Source: Fidelibacterota bacterium
GTDB lineage: Bacteria; Fidelibacterota; Marinisomatia; SCGC-AAA003-L08; TS1B11
Direction: 5' to 3'
NCBI GenBank assembly: GCA_020354025.1
Contig: CP070638.1
Location: 3,254,598 to 3,318,597 of the forward strand
Length of the DNA: 64,000 bases
Under the pieces are notes generated by a model. That model worked only from the letters and a program-made list of their open reading frames with translations, was not told where the DNA came from and made no database searches. Positions 1-8,677 of the stretch are shown piece by piece. A program made the translations under genes and the position numbers. How positions within the stretch are numbered: the stretch's first letter is position 1; the number at the start of each line of letters is the position of its first letter.

Positions 1-721
1 CATTCATCACGCTGGCCAGTCCGCCGCGGGTCATGTCCCGGAGGCAGTGGATAGCCTTGCCGAAGTGCTCGACGAGGGCTTCTGTCTCGCGGTGCAGAGC
101 CCGGGTATCGCTGGCCAGTTCCCCCTGCATGGTTAGGCCTTCCCGCTGGCACATGATGGTCATGCCGTGATCACCTACCGGTCCGTTGATGATAACTGAG
201 TCTCCCGGCTTCACCCGGCGGGGATCAATCCGGGCGTTGGGCAGGACCTGACCCACGCCGGTGGTGGTGATGAAGATGCCGTCGCCCTTGCCGCGGTCAA
301 CTACCTTGGTGTCGCCGGTGACCAGGGCCACACCGGCGTCCTCGGCGGCCGCCCCCATAGAGGCCAGGGCCTGTCGCAGCGACTCCATTGGGTATCCTTC
401 CTCCAGGATGAGGGCGCAGCTGAGGTAGAGGGGCCGGGCGCCGCACACGGCCAGGTCGTTGATGGTGCCGTTTACGGCCAGGTCGCCGATATTGCCGCCG
501 GGGAAGAAAGGCGGCGTTACCACGAATGAGTCGGTGGTGAAGGCCAGCCGCTCCGAACCGAACTTCAGAATGACTCCATCGTGAATATTATCGACTTGAC
601 CATTGGGGAAGTGGGGCAGGATCACCTCCTGGATAAGCTGGGCCATGCGCCGGCCACCGCCGCCGTGAGCCAGGCTGACCTTCTCGTTGTCCTCGAACGG
701 CAGGGGGCAGTTGAGTTTCAT
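1..721 (-). CDS. hypE: HypE, carbamoyl dehydratase of NiFe-hydrogenase maturation (3' end outside window)
   Basis: HypE dehydrates the carbamoyl group that HypF places on its C-terminal Cys, giving the cyanide ligand of the NiFe centre. About 240 N-terminal codons are visible out of a usual 330-350, so the C-terminal PRIC tail with the modified Cys is off the window. The start ATG lies at 719-721, three bases after the hypD stop. The protein opens with a Gly-rich stretch (HGGGGRRMAQLI), then DSFVVTPPFFPGGNIGDLA and VTGDTKVVDRG, the ATP-binding signature of the AIR-synthase/HypE/ThiL family, and a late RDMTRGGLASV. Last gene of the hypFABCDE operon. The family assignment is firm from sequence; completeness cannot be judged. 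Confidence 0.95.
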   Translation of the reverse strand, partial: MKLNCPLPFEDNEKVSLAHGGGGRRMAQLIQEVILPHFPNGQVDNIHDGVILKFGSERLAFTTDSFVVTPPFFPGGNIGDLAVNGTINDLAVCGARPLYLSCALILEEGYPMESLRQALASMGAAAEDAGVALVTGDTKVVDRGKGDGIFITTTGVGQVLPNARIDPRRVKPGDSVIINGPVGDHGMTIMCQREGLTMQGELASDTRALHRETEALVEHFGKAIHCLRDMTRGGLASVMN

Positions 722-724
722 CGC

Positions 725-1816
725 TCAGACGGGCAGGCCCTGGTAACGATAATAGGCGGCGCAGGCTCCTTCGGCTGAGACCATAGTGGCTCCCAGGGGC
801 GTCTCTGGCGTGCAGTCGCCTCCGAAGGCGGGGCAGTCCGGCGGCTTCTTCCAGCCCTGGAGCACCTCGCCGCTGATGCAGACCTCCGGTTCCTGCGTCC
901 TAATAGTATCAACCTTGAACCTGGTTTCCGCGTCGTAGGCCGCATAGGCCGGTTGCAAACCCAGGCCGCTGGCGGGAATCTCGCCGATACCGCGCCACTG
1001 CCGGGGTACCACCCGGTATACTTCGCTGATCATTTCCCGTGCGGATTCATTACCGGTCCGGCGGACACTGCGGCGGTACTGGTTCTCGACCTCGTGGCGT
1101 CCCTCCTCCAGCTGGCGGACAGCCAGCAAGATACCTTCCAGGATATCCAGGGGTTCGAAGCCGGTCGCCACGATGGGTACGCCGTACCTGGCGGCGATGG
1201 GTTCGTACTCGTGGTAGCCCATCACCGTGCACACATGCCCGGCGGCCAGGAAGCCCTGTACCTGGTTTTTGGGCGAGGTAAGGATAGCTTCCAGTGCGGG
1301 GGGTACCAGCACCTGGGCGACGATCTCGGAGAAGTTGGAAAGGCCCAATGCGGCCGCCTGCTTCACCGCCATGGCGTTGGCCGGGGCGGTGGTCTCAAAA
1401 CCCACGGCAAGAAAGACCACCTCCCTGTCGGGATTCTCCGTAGCGAGTTTAACAGCGTCCAGGGGGGAATAGACCACCCGTACGTCGCCGCCTTCGGCTT
1501 TGACGGTGAACAGGTCTTTTTCCGAGCCGGGCACGCGCAGCATGTCCCCGAAGCTGGTGAAGATAACGCCTGGCTGACCGGCTATGGCGATAGCCTTATC
1601 GATCTGTTCCAGGGGCGTGACGCAGACCGGGCAGCCGGGGCCGTGGAGCAGGGTTATCATATCGGGAAGCAGCTCCTGGATACCGTACTGCATGATGGCA
1701 TGGGTCTGCCCGCCGCAGACTTCCATGATCTTCCAGGGGCGGGCAACAGCGGCCTCGATCTGCTCCAGATAGAGCCGGGCCACATCGGGATCGCGGAACT
1801 CTTCCAGGTACTTCAT
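725..1816 (-). CDS. hypD: HypD, Fe(CN)2CO assembly scaffold
   Basis: HypD with HypC forms the iron-sulfur scaffold on which the Fe(CN)2CO unit of NiFe hydrogenase is built. The 363 residues match the family length. Seen in the sequence: the N-terminal [14 protein letters not shown] motif, the redox CxxC-like [11 protein letters not shown] around residues 59-69, the GFETTAPA motif, and C-terminal Cys residues ([15 protein letters not shown]) that ligate the 4Fe-4S cluster. The start overlaps the hypC stop by four bases, so translation is probably coupled. No catalytic residue appears lost. Confidence 0.97.
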   Translation of the reverse strand: MKYLEEFRDPDVARLYLEQIEAAVARPWKIMEVCGGQTHAIMQYGIQELLPDMITLLHGPGCPVCVTPLEQIDKAIAIAGQPGVIFTSFGDMLRVPGSEKDLFTVKAEGGDVRVVYSPLDAVKLATENPDREVVFLAVGFETTAPANAMAVKQAAALGLSNFSEIVAQVLVPPALEAILTSPKNQVQGFLAAGHVCTVMGYHEYEPIAARYGVPIVATGFEPLDILEGILLAVRQLEEGRHEVENQYRRSVRRTGNESAREMISEVYRVVPRQWRGIGEIPASGLGLQPAYAAYDAETRFKVDTIRTQEPEVCISGEVLQGWKKPPDCPAFGGDCTPETPLGATMVSAEGACAAYYRYQGLPV

Positions 1817-2100
1817 TCCGATGGCTCAATGGCTGATTGGCTCTCGCCTGTCAGTGGAATCCCCGCCTCATCGGCCTTGCGGATCATCTCTTCCCAGATA
1901 TCAAAGGATCTCTGCGCTTCCTCTTCGTTGAGCAGACTGATGGCAAATCCGGCATGGACAATGGCATAATCTCCTACCTTGATCTCAGGCAGGTAGGCCA
2001 GGCAGGCCTGGTGTATGACCCCGCCATAGTCCAGCCGGCCCATAGGCAGGCCGGCCTCCTCGTAGATTTCAACTACCCTTCCCGGTATGGCCAGGCACAT
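1813..2100 (-). CDS. hypC: HypC/HybG-family hydrogenase assembly chaperone
   Basis: Small chaperone that carries iron between HypD and the hydrogenase large-subunit precursor. It starts with the diagnostic MCLAIPGRV, where Cys2 is the essential iron-binding residue, and has an OB-like [13 protein letters not shown] core. At 95 residues it is slightly longer than the usual 75-90 because of an acidic C-terminal tail. It overlaps hypD by four bases and lies 54 bases after hypB in the same operon. The choice of start is fixed by the requirement for Cys at position 2. Confidence 0.96.
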   Translation of the reverse strand: MCLAIPGRVVEIYEEAGLPMGRLDYGGVIHQACLAYLPEIKVGDYAIVHAGFAISLLNEEEAQRSFDIWEEMIRKADEAGIPLTGESQSAIEPSE

Positions 2101-2154
2101 GCTAAATCTCTTTTGACGCGCGGCTACAGTGGGCGCTCTGCCCGATGGTTTGGC

Positions 2155-2976
2155 CTATTGATCGTTGGCGGATTGACTGTCGACATTCGCGGCCTTGTGG
2201 TTCTCCCGGACCCAGTCGTACCACCCCTCCAACCCTTCACCGGTTTTGGCAGAGAGCGGGATAAAGCCCAGGTCAGGATTGATCCGCCGGGCATTGGTCA
2301 TGAACTCGTCCTGGTCGAAGTCCACGTAAGGCAGCAGGTCCAGCTTGTTGATGATGCAGAGGTGGGCGTCGCGCAGGATGGTAGGGTACTTGAGGGGCTT
2401 GTCAGAACCCTCGGTAGTGCTGACGATAACCACCCTGCGGGCTTCGCCCAGGTCGAACAGGGCGGGGCAGACCAGGTTGCCCACGTTCTCGATGGCGAGC
2501 ACGGCTCCCTCCGGCACGGAGAGCTGGGCCATAGCTTCTCGGACCATGAGGGCGTCCAAGTGGCAGCCGGTGCCGGTGTTGACCTGGACGGCTTCGGCTC
2601 CGACGGCGTCGATGCGGTCGGCGTCCACCGTCGTCTGCTGATCCCCCTCGATGACCGCCCAGGGCAAGTCGGGAGAGAGGTCCCGGATTGTTCTTTCCAG
2701 GAGTGTGGTTTTGCCCGCTCCCGGCGAGCTCATCAGATTGAGGGCGAAAATGCCCCGGCCCTCGAAGTAGCCCCGGTTCCGGGCGGCAACCAGGTTGTTG
2801 GCGCTCAGAATATCTTCCTGAACCTGGATGGTTTCGGTGTGAGGATGGTCATGATGATGGTGGGGATGGTCGTGGGTATGGCCCTGCCCATCGTGGGTAT
2901 GAGGATCGCTGGCACCCGGTTTCAGTATCTTCACGCCCTGATTATCGGGCTGCCCACAGCCGCAGGTCTCGCACAT
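2155..2976 (-). CDS. hypB: HypB, GTPase for hydrogenase nickel insertion
   Basis: GTP-dependent nickel delivery protein acting with HypA. Three parts are visible in 273 residues: an N-terminal CETCGCG metal motif (residues 2-8), a His-rich linker at about 26-48 (HTHDHPHHHHDHPHT) for nickel storage, and a SIMIBI GTPase with P-loop SSPGAGKTTLLE, switch region and NKLDLL specificity motif. A metal-site VNTGTGCHLDA Cys-His pair lies in the G domain. The start codon shares one base with the hypA stop. The combination of the N-terminal CxxCGC site and the His-rich stretch suggests nickel storage as well as transfer; that part is inference. Confidence 0.97.
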   Translation of the reverse strand: MCETCGCGQPDNQGVKILKPGASDPHTHDGQGHTHDHPHHHHDHPHTETIQVQEDILSANNLVAARNRGYFEGRGIFALNLMSSPGAGKTTLLERTIRDLSPDLPWAVIEGDQQTTVDADRIDAVGAEAVQVNTGTGCHLDALMVREAMAQLSVPEGAVLAIENVGNLVCPALFDLGEARRVVIVSTTEGSDKPLKYPTILRDAHLCIINKLDLLPYVDFDQDEFMTNARRINPDLGFIPLSAKTGEGLEGWYDWVRENHKAANVDSQSANDQ

Positions 2977-3323
2977 CAGTTCCGCTCCACCTCAATTTCC
3001 CGCACCCGCAGCTCGTTACCGGCAACCATACTCAGGAAGCTGCCCTCGCAGCGGGGGCACGGCTCGATATAAAAATCCATCGGGAAGGTCTCACCGCAAG
3101 CAGGACAGCGGCCCCGGCCTTCTATCTGCTGGATGTGGATACCCGCCTCCCAAGCGCGTGTATTCCGTTTAGCAATGTCCAGGTTGAACTCCAGGGCGGG
3201 GATCATCACACCGGCCAGCGCACCCACCTCGAGGAAAATGTCCTTTACCGCCGCCGCCCTATTCTCCTGAGCAGTTCTTTCAACGATGTCGAGGATATTC
3301 ATGGCGATGGCCATTTCGTGCAT
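2976..3323 (-). CDS. hypA: HypA, hydrogenase nickel metallochaperone
   Basis: Nickel-binding partner of HypB, 115 residues as usual. The N-terminus MHEMAIAMNIL carries the His2 nickel ligand, and the C-terminal half has the structural zinc ribbon CPACGETF...CPRCEG. It sits between hypF (119 bases upstream, with no obvious gene in the gap) and hypB (one-base overlap). Function follows from family knowledge. Confidence 0.96.
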   Translation of the reverse strand: MHEMAIAMNILDIVERTAQENRAAAVKDIFLEVGALAGVMIPALEFNLDIAKRNTRAWEAGIHIQQIEGRGRCPACGETFPMDFYIEPCPRCEGSFLSMVAGNELRVREIEVERN

Positions 3324-3442
3324 GGCAGGAGCAGCTTAAACCTGTTGCCCGGTCGGTAAAATGATAAAATGGATTTGAATCAACACCTGGCCTTGAGAAT
3401 CCATCGGGCAAAGTTAATCATTGCCGCTGCCGAGTATATCGG

Positions 3443-5653
3443 TTAATTGTATGCCGTCACCCATGCCTGGCCTGCCGCAATGGCGCCATCATTGGGTGGG
3501 AGTTCTCTTGGCAGAAGCACCGTGAATCCCGCCTCCTCCAGCCGGGCGGCCCCGCCCTCATACAGCAACCGGTTCTGGAAACAGCCACCGGATAGTGCCA
3601 CCTGTTTCACGTCTGCCCTGCGCGCCACCGCCACCATTACCTCGACCAGCGTACTGTGAAAGTGGGCGGCAATATCCGACACGGCCACGCCCCGGTCACG
3701 ATCTTTCAGGATGGCTCCGAGCATAGGCCGCCAATTAATGGTATTGTCCACCTCGAAGGGGTAGGCTTCGCCCAGCCTGCCGGCGGCGGCGAATTCCAGG
3801 GTCATAGCCGACTGCCCTTCGAAGGTAGTGACCTGCCGCAGTCCCAGCAGCGCCGCGACGCCGTCGAACAGGCGACCCACACTGGAAGTCAGCGGAGCGT
3901 TAATCCCCTTTTCCAGGGCCTGCCGCACGAGGGCCAGTTCATGCTCAGCGAAGCCGTGTGGGAAGTCAGCCTCCAGGTCCGCCCGGTGCAGCAGTCCCAG
4001 GGCCGAGCGGCGGGGTTCCTGAATGGCCACATCACCGCCCCCGAGCGGGAAGGTGTCCAGCCAGGCGATCCGCTCGAAGCTCCCCCGCTCGCAGAGCAGG
4101 CACTCACCGCCCCAGACCGTGTCGTCCGTTCCAAGCCCGGTGCCATCCCAGGCCAGACCCAGCACCGGGCCGTCCAACCCGTGCTCGGCCATTACCGCCG
4201 CCACGTGGGCGTGATGGTGCTGTACCCTGACCAGTGGCAGGCCCAGTCCTTCGGCATATTGGGTGGAAAGAAAGTCGGGATGCAGGTCGCAGGCTACCAA
4301 CTCAGGGTTGAAGTCGTAGAGGCGGGGTAAATCTTCCACCACCCTGGCGAAGGCGCGGTGGGCTTCGGGCGTAGACAGGTCGCCGATATGCTGGCTGAGG
4401 ATAGTCTGATTCCCAAAGGAGATGGCGATGGTGTTCTTGTAGTGGGCGCCCACGGCCAGGATGTTGGGCATCTCACGCTGATGGCGTAGCGGCAGGGGGG
4501 CATAGCCCCGTGCCCGGCGGAAGTATTGCGTGCCCTGCCTGGTTCGCCGCACCACTGAGTCGTCCATGTGGCGGGCAATGGGGCGGTTGTGGGAGAGGAA
4601 GGCATCGGCAATCGATCCCAACTTAGCCTGGGCCTCTTCATTTATGATGGCAATGGGTTCATCGTGCAGGTTACCGCTGGTACACACTACCGGAAAGTCC
4701 AGCCCGACCATGAGCAGGTGATGGAGGGGGGTATATGGCAGCATGACGCCCAGGTTCGGATTACCGGGAGCTATTGAGGGAGCGAGACCAGCGTCCTCCC
4801 GTCTAGATAGCAGCACAATAGGTGCGGCAAAGGACTGGAGCAACCGTTCTTCTTCAACATTGACCAAGCAGAAGCGGTGAATCATGTCCAGATCCGGGAA
4901 CATCAAGGCCAGGGGCTTCTCCTCACGCCGCTTTCGCTCACGCAGGCGTATCACCGCTGCTTCATTGCGGGCGTCGCAGAGCAGCTGGTAGCCGCCGAGC
5001 CCTTTCAGTGCCAGGATGCGGCCTTCCCTGAGCAGGACTGCCGCCCGGGATATTTCCTTGCCCCCAGCGATGGGTGAGCCGTCCTCGAGGGATAGTTGCG
5101 GTCCGCAGATCGGGCAGGCATTTGGCTGGGCGTGAAAGCGGCGGTCGGCGGGCTGGTGATATTCCCGCTGGCAGTCAGGGCACATAGTAAAGGTGCGCAT
5201 CTCGGTGTTAGGCCGGTCGTAGGGGATGTCGTTGATGATAGAGAAACGCGGGCCGCAGTTGGTACAGTTGGTGAAGGCGTAGCCATAGCGGCGATCCCGC
5301 TGGTCGAGGATTTCGGCCCGACAGTCGGGACAGGTGGCCAGGTCGGGCAGGACGGTGACGGTCTTCTGCCGGGAATCCTCGCTGGACCTGATGACAAACC
5401 CGGTTTCATCCGGCTCCACCGCCAGCTCCTCGATAGTGACAGATGTGATCCTGGCGACCGGAGGTGCATCCGCTACCACTCGCTTCGTGAAGTCCGCCAC
5501 AGCTTCGCCGGAGCCCTGGACCTCTGTGATGACTCCTTCGACAGTATTGGCCACTGAACCCGTCAGTGCCAGCTCGCGGGCCAGGCGGTACACGAAAGGG
5601 CGAAAACCCACCCCCTGCACGGCCCCCTGGATAGTGATGCGGATGCGTTTCAT
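3443..5653 (-). CDS. hypF: HypF, carbamoyltransferase of hydrogenase maturation
   Basis: Makes the carbamoyl group from carbamoyl phosphate and ATP and transfers it to HypE. The 736-residue protein contains, in order: an acylphosphatase domain (VQGVGFRPFVYRLA, about 10-25), two zinc fingers (CPDCRAEI...CTNCG and CPDCQREY...CPICG, about 105-185), a YrdC-like domain (LKGLGGYQLLCDA) and a Kae1-like carbamoyltransferase domain with VQHHHAHVAAVMAEHG and AWDGTGLGTDDTVWGGE. All signature residues look intact. It is the first gene of the hyp operon. The substrate hydrogenase is not in the window. Confidence 0.97.
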   Translation of the reverse strand: MKRIRITIQGAVQGVGFRPFVYRLARELALTGSVANTVEGVITEVQGSGEAVADFTKRVVADAPPVARITSVTIEELAVEPDETGFVIRSSEDSRQKTVTVLPDLATCPDCRAEILDQRDRRYGYAFTNCTNCGPRFSIINDIPYDRPNTEMRTFTMCPDCQREYHQPADRRFHAQPNACPICGPQLSLEDGSPIAGGKEISRAAVLLREGRILALKGLGGYQLLCDARNEAAVIRLRERKRREEKPLALMFPDLDMIHRFCLVNVEEERLLQSFAAPIVLLSRREDAGLAPSIAPGNPNLGVMLPYTPLHHLLMVGLDFPVVCTSGNLHDEPIAIINEEAQAKLGSIADAFLSHNRPIARHMDDSVVRRTRQGTQYFRRARGYAPLPLRHQREMPNILAVGAHYKNTIAISFGNQTILSQHIGDLSTPEAHRAFARVVEDLPRLYDFNPELVACDLHPDFLSTQYAEGLGLPLVRVQHHHAHVAAVMAEHGLDGPVLGLAWDGTGLGTDDTVWGGECLLCERGSFERIAWLDTFPLGGGDVAIQEPRRSALGLLHRADLEADFPHGFAEHELALVRQALEKGINAPLTSSVGRLFDGVAALLGLRQVTTFEGQSAMTLEFAAAGRLGEAYPFEVDNTINWRPMLGAILKDRDRGVAVSDIAAHFHSTLVEVMVAVARRADVKQVALSGGCFQNRLLYEGGAARLEEAGFTVLLPRELPPNDGAIAAGQAWVTAYN

Positions 5654-5747
5654 AGTCCGATAGAGACGGGGAGCTTCACTGCCCAGGCAGGCGGTTTACT
5701 CCCGCCTGAAAATACGACGTAATGGGATTAATAAGATAGACTATATA

Positions 5748-6152
5748 TTACTGCAGGGTATGGCCGCTTGCCCGCAAGGCCTGTTTTGCTTTTTCCAGGT
5801 CATCCTCTTTCACCAGGATGTAGTCAGTGTTGTATGTGGATATGGCGAGGATACTCACACCCGCTTCAGCCAAAGGAGTTGCAAGAGAAGCCAGTACGCC
5901 GGTGAGATCGAAGTCCAGTGGTCCCTGCACCTTCAGGCCGCGCCTGCCGGTTTCGGCCTGCCAACCGGGAGGTACACTCTCTTCCGGCAGGACGATGGAG
6001 AGCTCCTCTGTGGTGCGAGTAACTGACCAGAACTTGGCTTGGGGCGGGCACTCAGGGATGGCGGCATCCGGTGGGAGGCGGCAGATAGCCAGCCGCTCCG
6101 GCAGGATGGTAAGGGAGAGGTCTGTTACGGTCTTATCAGTATCGGTCTCCAC
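5748..6152 (-). CDS. ACT-domain protein (CASTOR/ACT_7-like)
   Basis: A 134-residue stand-alone regulator-like protein. It starts with GTG and shows two halves: a degenerate N-terminal ACT half (LTILPERLAICRLPPDAAIP) with WSVTRTTEELSIV, and a clear C-terminal ACT half (LTGVLASLATPLAEAGVSI, then ISTYNTDYILVKEDDLEKA). Proteins of this type bind amino acids, but the ligand here cannot be read from sequence. It lies between hypF and the aldolase on the same strand with gaps of about 94 and 50 bases, so it may be co-transcribed with the aldolase. Confidence 0.8.
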   Translation of the reverse strand: METDTDKTVTDLSLTILPERLAICRLPPDAAIPECPPQAKFWSVTRTTEELSIVLPEESVPPGWQAETGRRGLKVQGPLDFDLTGVLASLATPLAEAGVSILAISTYNTDYILVKEDDLEKAKQALRASGHTLQ

Positions 6153-6202
6153 GTACTGGATACTATCACTCTCTCTGGCTACTTACCGGGCCGCAAACCA
6201 GC

Positions 6203-7225
6203 CTACGCCGCTCCCTCCATCTCCGGGGTGTATTTCCCGTAGCGTGCGGCGCCGTTAAGTTTGGCCCGGTGGTAGTAGGCTTTCTGGGCAGCGGGGACGT
6301 TGGCCACCTCGCCTTTCCAGGCTTTGAGTACCGGTTCCTGCAGCGCCCGGCCGTAGGAGAAGCTCAGCTCCCAGGGCAAATCATCGTACATGGCGTTCAT
6401 GGCGTTCAAGTTCACAGTAGCTTCTTCAGGACTCTGTCCACCGGAGAGGAAGACGATACCCGGCACGGCCGCGGGAACCGTGCGCCGGAAGCAGCGAACG
6501 GTAGCCTCGGCGATCTCTTCCGCGCTCGCCTGCCGGGGACAGCCCTTGCCGGAGATCACCATGTTAGGCTTCAGCACTGTCCCTTCCAGCACCACGCGGT
6601 GCTCATGAAGGGCAAAGAACAGGCGCTCCAGCGTTGTAGTTGTGACCTCTTCGCAGCGCTCGATGGTATGGTCGCCGTCCATCAGTACTTCAGGCTCGAC
6701 AATAGGTACCAGGCCTGTTTCCTGGCAGAGGGCGGCGTAGCGCGCGAGGGCGTGGGCGTTGGCATCGAGGCAGAAAGAGGTGGGGATGCCGTCACCGATG
6801 GTAATTACAGCCCGCCACTTGGCGAACTGGGCCCCCAGGTCGTGGTATTCCTCCAGGCGTTCGCGCAGCCCGTCCAGCCCCTCAGTCACTAACTCACCTG
6901 GGAAACCGGCCAGCGGCTTGGCCCCCTTATCGGGCTTGATACCGGGGACAATGCCCTTGCTCTTGAGCAGCTTCGGGAAGGGCGTGCCGTCCAAGGCTTT
7001 CTGACGGAGGGTCTCATCGAACAGGATAACGCCGCTGATGAACTCTTCTACGCCCTCGGTGGTGAATAGCAGGTCGCGATAGGCGCGGCGGTTATCTTCG
7101 GTGGACTCGAGGTTGATACTGTCGAAACGTTTCTTAATAGTACCAGTACTTTCGTCCGCTGCCAGGATGCCCCGGCCTGCGGGAGCCATAGCGCAGGCGA
7201 CGGTTGCAAGGTCATTGGTATTCAT
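6203..7225 (-). CDS. Class I fructose-bisphosphate aldolase
   Basis: Cleaves fructose 1,6-bisphosphate to dihydroxyacetone phosphate and glyceraldehyde 3-phosphate through a Schiff base. The 340 residues align along the whole animal-type class I aldolase: GRGILAADESTGTIKKRF near the N-terminus, KWRAVITIGDGIPT, the Schiff-base Lys in LEGTVLKPNMV (about 222-232), and FLSGGQSPEEATVNLNAMN. The C-terminus lacks the extended Tyr tail of the animal enzymes. ATG start at 7223-7225. A 315-base AT-rich divergent gap lies upstream. Confidence 0.96.
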   Translation of the reverse strand: MNTNDLATVACAMAPAGRGILAADESTGTIKKRFDSINLESTEDNRRAYRDLLFTTEGVEEFISGVILFDETLRQKALDGTPFPKLLKSKGIVPGIKPDKGAKPLAGFPGELVTEGLDGLRERLEEYHDLGAQFAKWRAVITIGDGIPTSFCLDANAHALARYAALCQETGLVPIVEPEVLMDGDHTIERCEEVTTTTLERLFFALHEHRVVLEGTVLKPNMVISGKGCPRQASAEEIAEATVRCFRRTVPAAVPGIVFLSGGQSPEEATVNLNAMNAMYDDLPWELSFSYGRALQEPVLKAWKGEVANVPAAQKAYYHRAKLNGAARYGKYTPEMEGAA

Positions 7226-7540
7226 TTGCTGTATGCCTCAATCTATTCGTTAGGATTATTGTCTCTTAAGGTGCCTTAAAAGCACTTGCGAGTTTAATAA
7301 TACCCGGTCGGTTATATCAATGGAAGTTCAAGTATTAGGAAGATATATAGGTTGAAGAAGTACAATGTTAAGTATAACGCCTTTACCCATAGAGACATGT
7401 CGGGAAATGCCAGTGAACAATCGTCAGATTTCAATGAGGATTATATATAGATAAAAATTCAGACTGTCAGGGAAGGTACCCTTTATGTTAAATTACCGCT
7501 CGAAATAAATTCGCTGGAATTCTTGCCAAAGGAGGCGCAA
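7226..7540. other. Divergent intergenic region, AT-rich
   Basis: No gene is visible between the aldolase and the DHH phosphoesterase, which are transcribed away from each other. The only symmetric element found is TTAAGG-TG-CCTTAA at 7266-7279, about 45 bases upstream of the aldolase start, a candidate operator. The base composition is clearly more AT-rich than the flanking genes. Confidence 0.5.
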
Positions 7541-8458
7541 ATGAGAGCAGTTTATCGGGGAGACTTGGACGGTACGGTATGTGCGGCCATGTTAATATAT
7601 ATTGGGCTCTGTGACGAGACCTCCCAGGCTCACCCCAAGGATATGCAAGACAAGAAAGTCAAGATCACCAAACAGGACATTCTCTGCAACCTGCCATACC
7701 ACCCTGAGTGCCACATGTGGTTTGACCACCATTCCAGCGAGATCCAGCGAGGTGATTTCCATCCCGATGACTTCCAAGGATCGGTGGAATTAGCACCCAG
7801 TACAGCGGGGCTAGTGTATAAGTATTTCCTTCCGCAACATCCCGAGTTGAAGCGGTTTGAGCAGGTTGTCGACGCAACCGACCATCTTGACAGCGCGGAT
7901 CTGACCCTGGAGCAGGTACTGAATCCGACGGGCACCATTTTACTTGGCTTTCTCCTTGATCCTCGCTCCGGCTTGGGTCTGAGTCGAGATTTTTCCATCA
8001 GTAACTTTGAGTGGAGCTCCCAGCTGCCCGAGCTGCTTGCCAAGCATTCAATTGATGAAATTTTAGCCATGCCGGATAGCCAAGAGCGGGTTCAGCGATA
8101 TAGTAAGATGCAGGAATCCGCGGCTGAGTTTTATGGAGCAAACTCCCAGCTTGATGGAAACGTAATCATCACAGATGTGCGGGGTAAAGACATACCACCC
8201 GCCAATCGTTTTCTTATCTATACCTTGCCAGGGCTGGAGGAGGGCAATGTGTCAGTGCGGATCGCTGACGGGAAGAAGGGCGAGTTCAGCACCATCGCTG
8301 TGGCTCATTCCATTTTCAACCGCACATCCGAGGTTGACTGTGGTGAGGTGTGCAAGCGGTACGGTGGTGGCGGCCACCGGGGAGCGGCTACCTGCCAGCC
8401 ATCAATCGCGGAGGCTGATCGGGTCCTGAAGGAGATCATCGCGGTCTGCAAAGAGTAA
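7541..8458 (+). CDS. DHH/DHHA1-family phosphoesterase
   Basis: Metal-dependent phosphoesterase of the RecJ/NrnA superfamily, 305 residues from the chosen start. The ATG at 7541 is chosen over an upstream TTG at 7523 because the Shine-Dalgarno AAAGGAGG at 7528-7535 is correctly spaced for it and would lie inside the longer version. Motif I is YRGDLDG, with the first His of the usual HxxxDxD changed to Arg. The DHH motif is MWFDHHSSE, and the DHHA1 domain ends in the substrate-binding GGGGHRGAA. The substrate (oligonucleotide or cyclic dinucleotide product) is unknown. It is a single gene, probably ending in the hairpin at 8475-8500. Confidence 0.85.
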   Translation: MRAVYRGDLDGTVCAAMLIYIGLCDETSQAHPKDMQDKKVKITKQDILCNLPYHPECHMWFDHHSSEIQRGDFHPDDFQGSVELAPSTAGLVYKYFLPQHPELKRFEQVVDATDHLDSADLTLEQVLNPTGTILLGFLLDPRSGLGLSRDFSISNFEWSSQLPELLAKHSIDEILAMPDSQERVQRYSKMQESAAEFYGANSQLDGNVIITDVRGKDIPPANRFLIYTLPGLEEGNVSVRIADGKKGEFSTIAVAHSIFNRTSEVDCGEVCKRYGGGGHRGAATCQPSIAEADRVLKEIIAVCKE

Positions 8459-8474
8459 TTTGCTCGACGAGCGA

Positions 8475-8500
8475 AAGCCCCAGGGATAATCCTGGAGCTT
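8475..8500 (+). terminator. Hairpin after DHH phosphoesterase, possible terminator
   Basis: The arms AAGCCCCAGG and CCTGGAGCTT pair over nine of ten positions around a six-base loop, 17 bases after the stop codon. There is no strong T-run, so factor-independent termination is only possible. The remaining bases up to 8677 show nothing else. Confidence 0.4.
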
Positions 8501-8677
8501 CTCATTTCCAGCCGGATCTAACATTCTGATGTATGAGGCCGTCCACACCGCTTCCGAGATACCTCCTGATTGACTGGTTTGCCCAACTAGTTTTCCCCAA
8601 GCAGTCGTAACTTTCCATTCTTCAGGGCGCAGAGTGTTGGGTCCCTACCGAATCTTATATAGGAGTATACCTGTACT

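Noticed and set aside
953..1969. Long plus-strand frames opposite hypD (338 codons) and opposite hypB/hypC (411 codons, 1837-3072)
   Set aside because: They are antisense to unmistakable hyp genes and have the composition of shadow frames.
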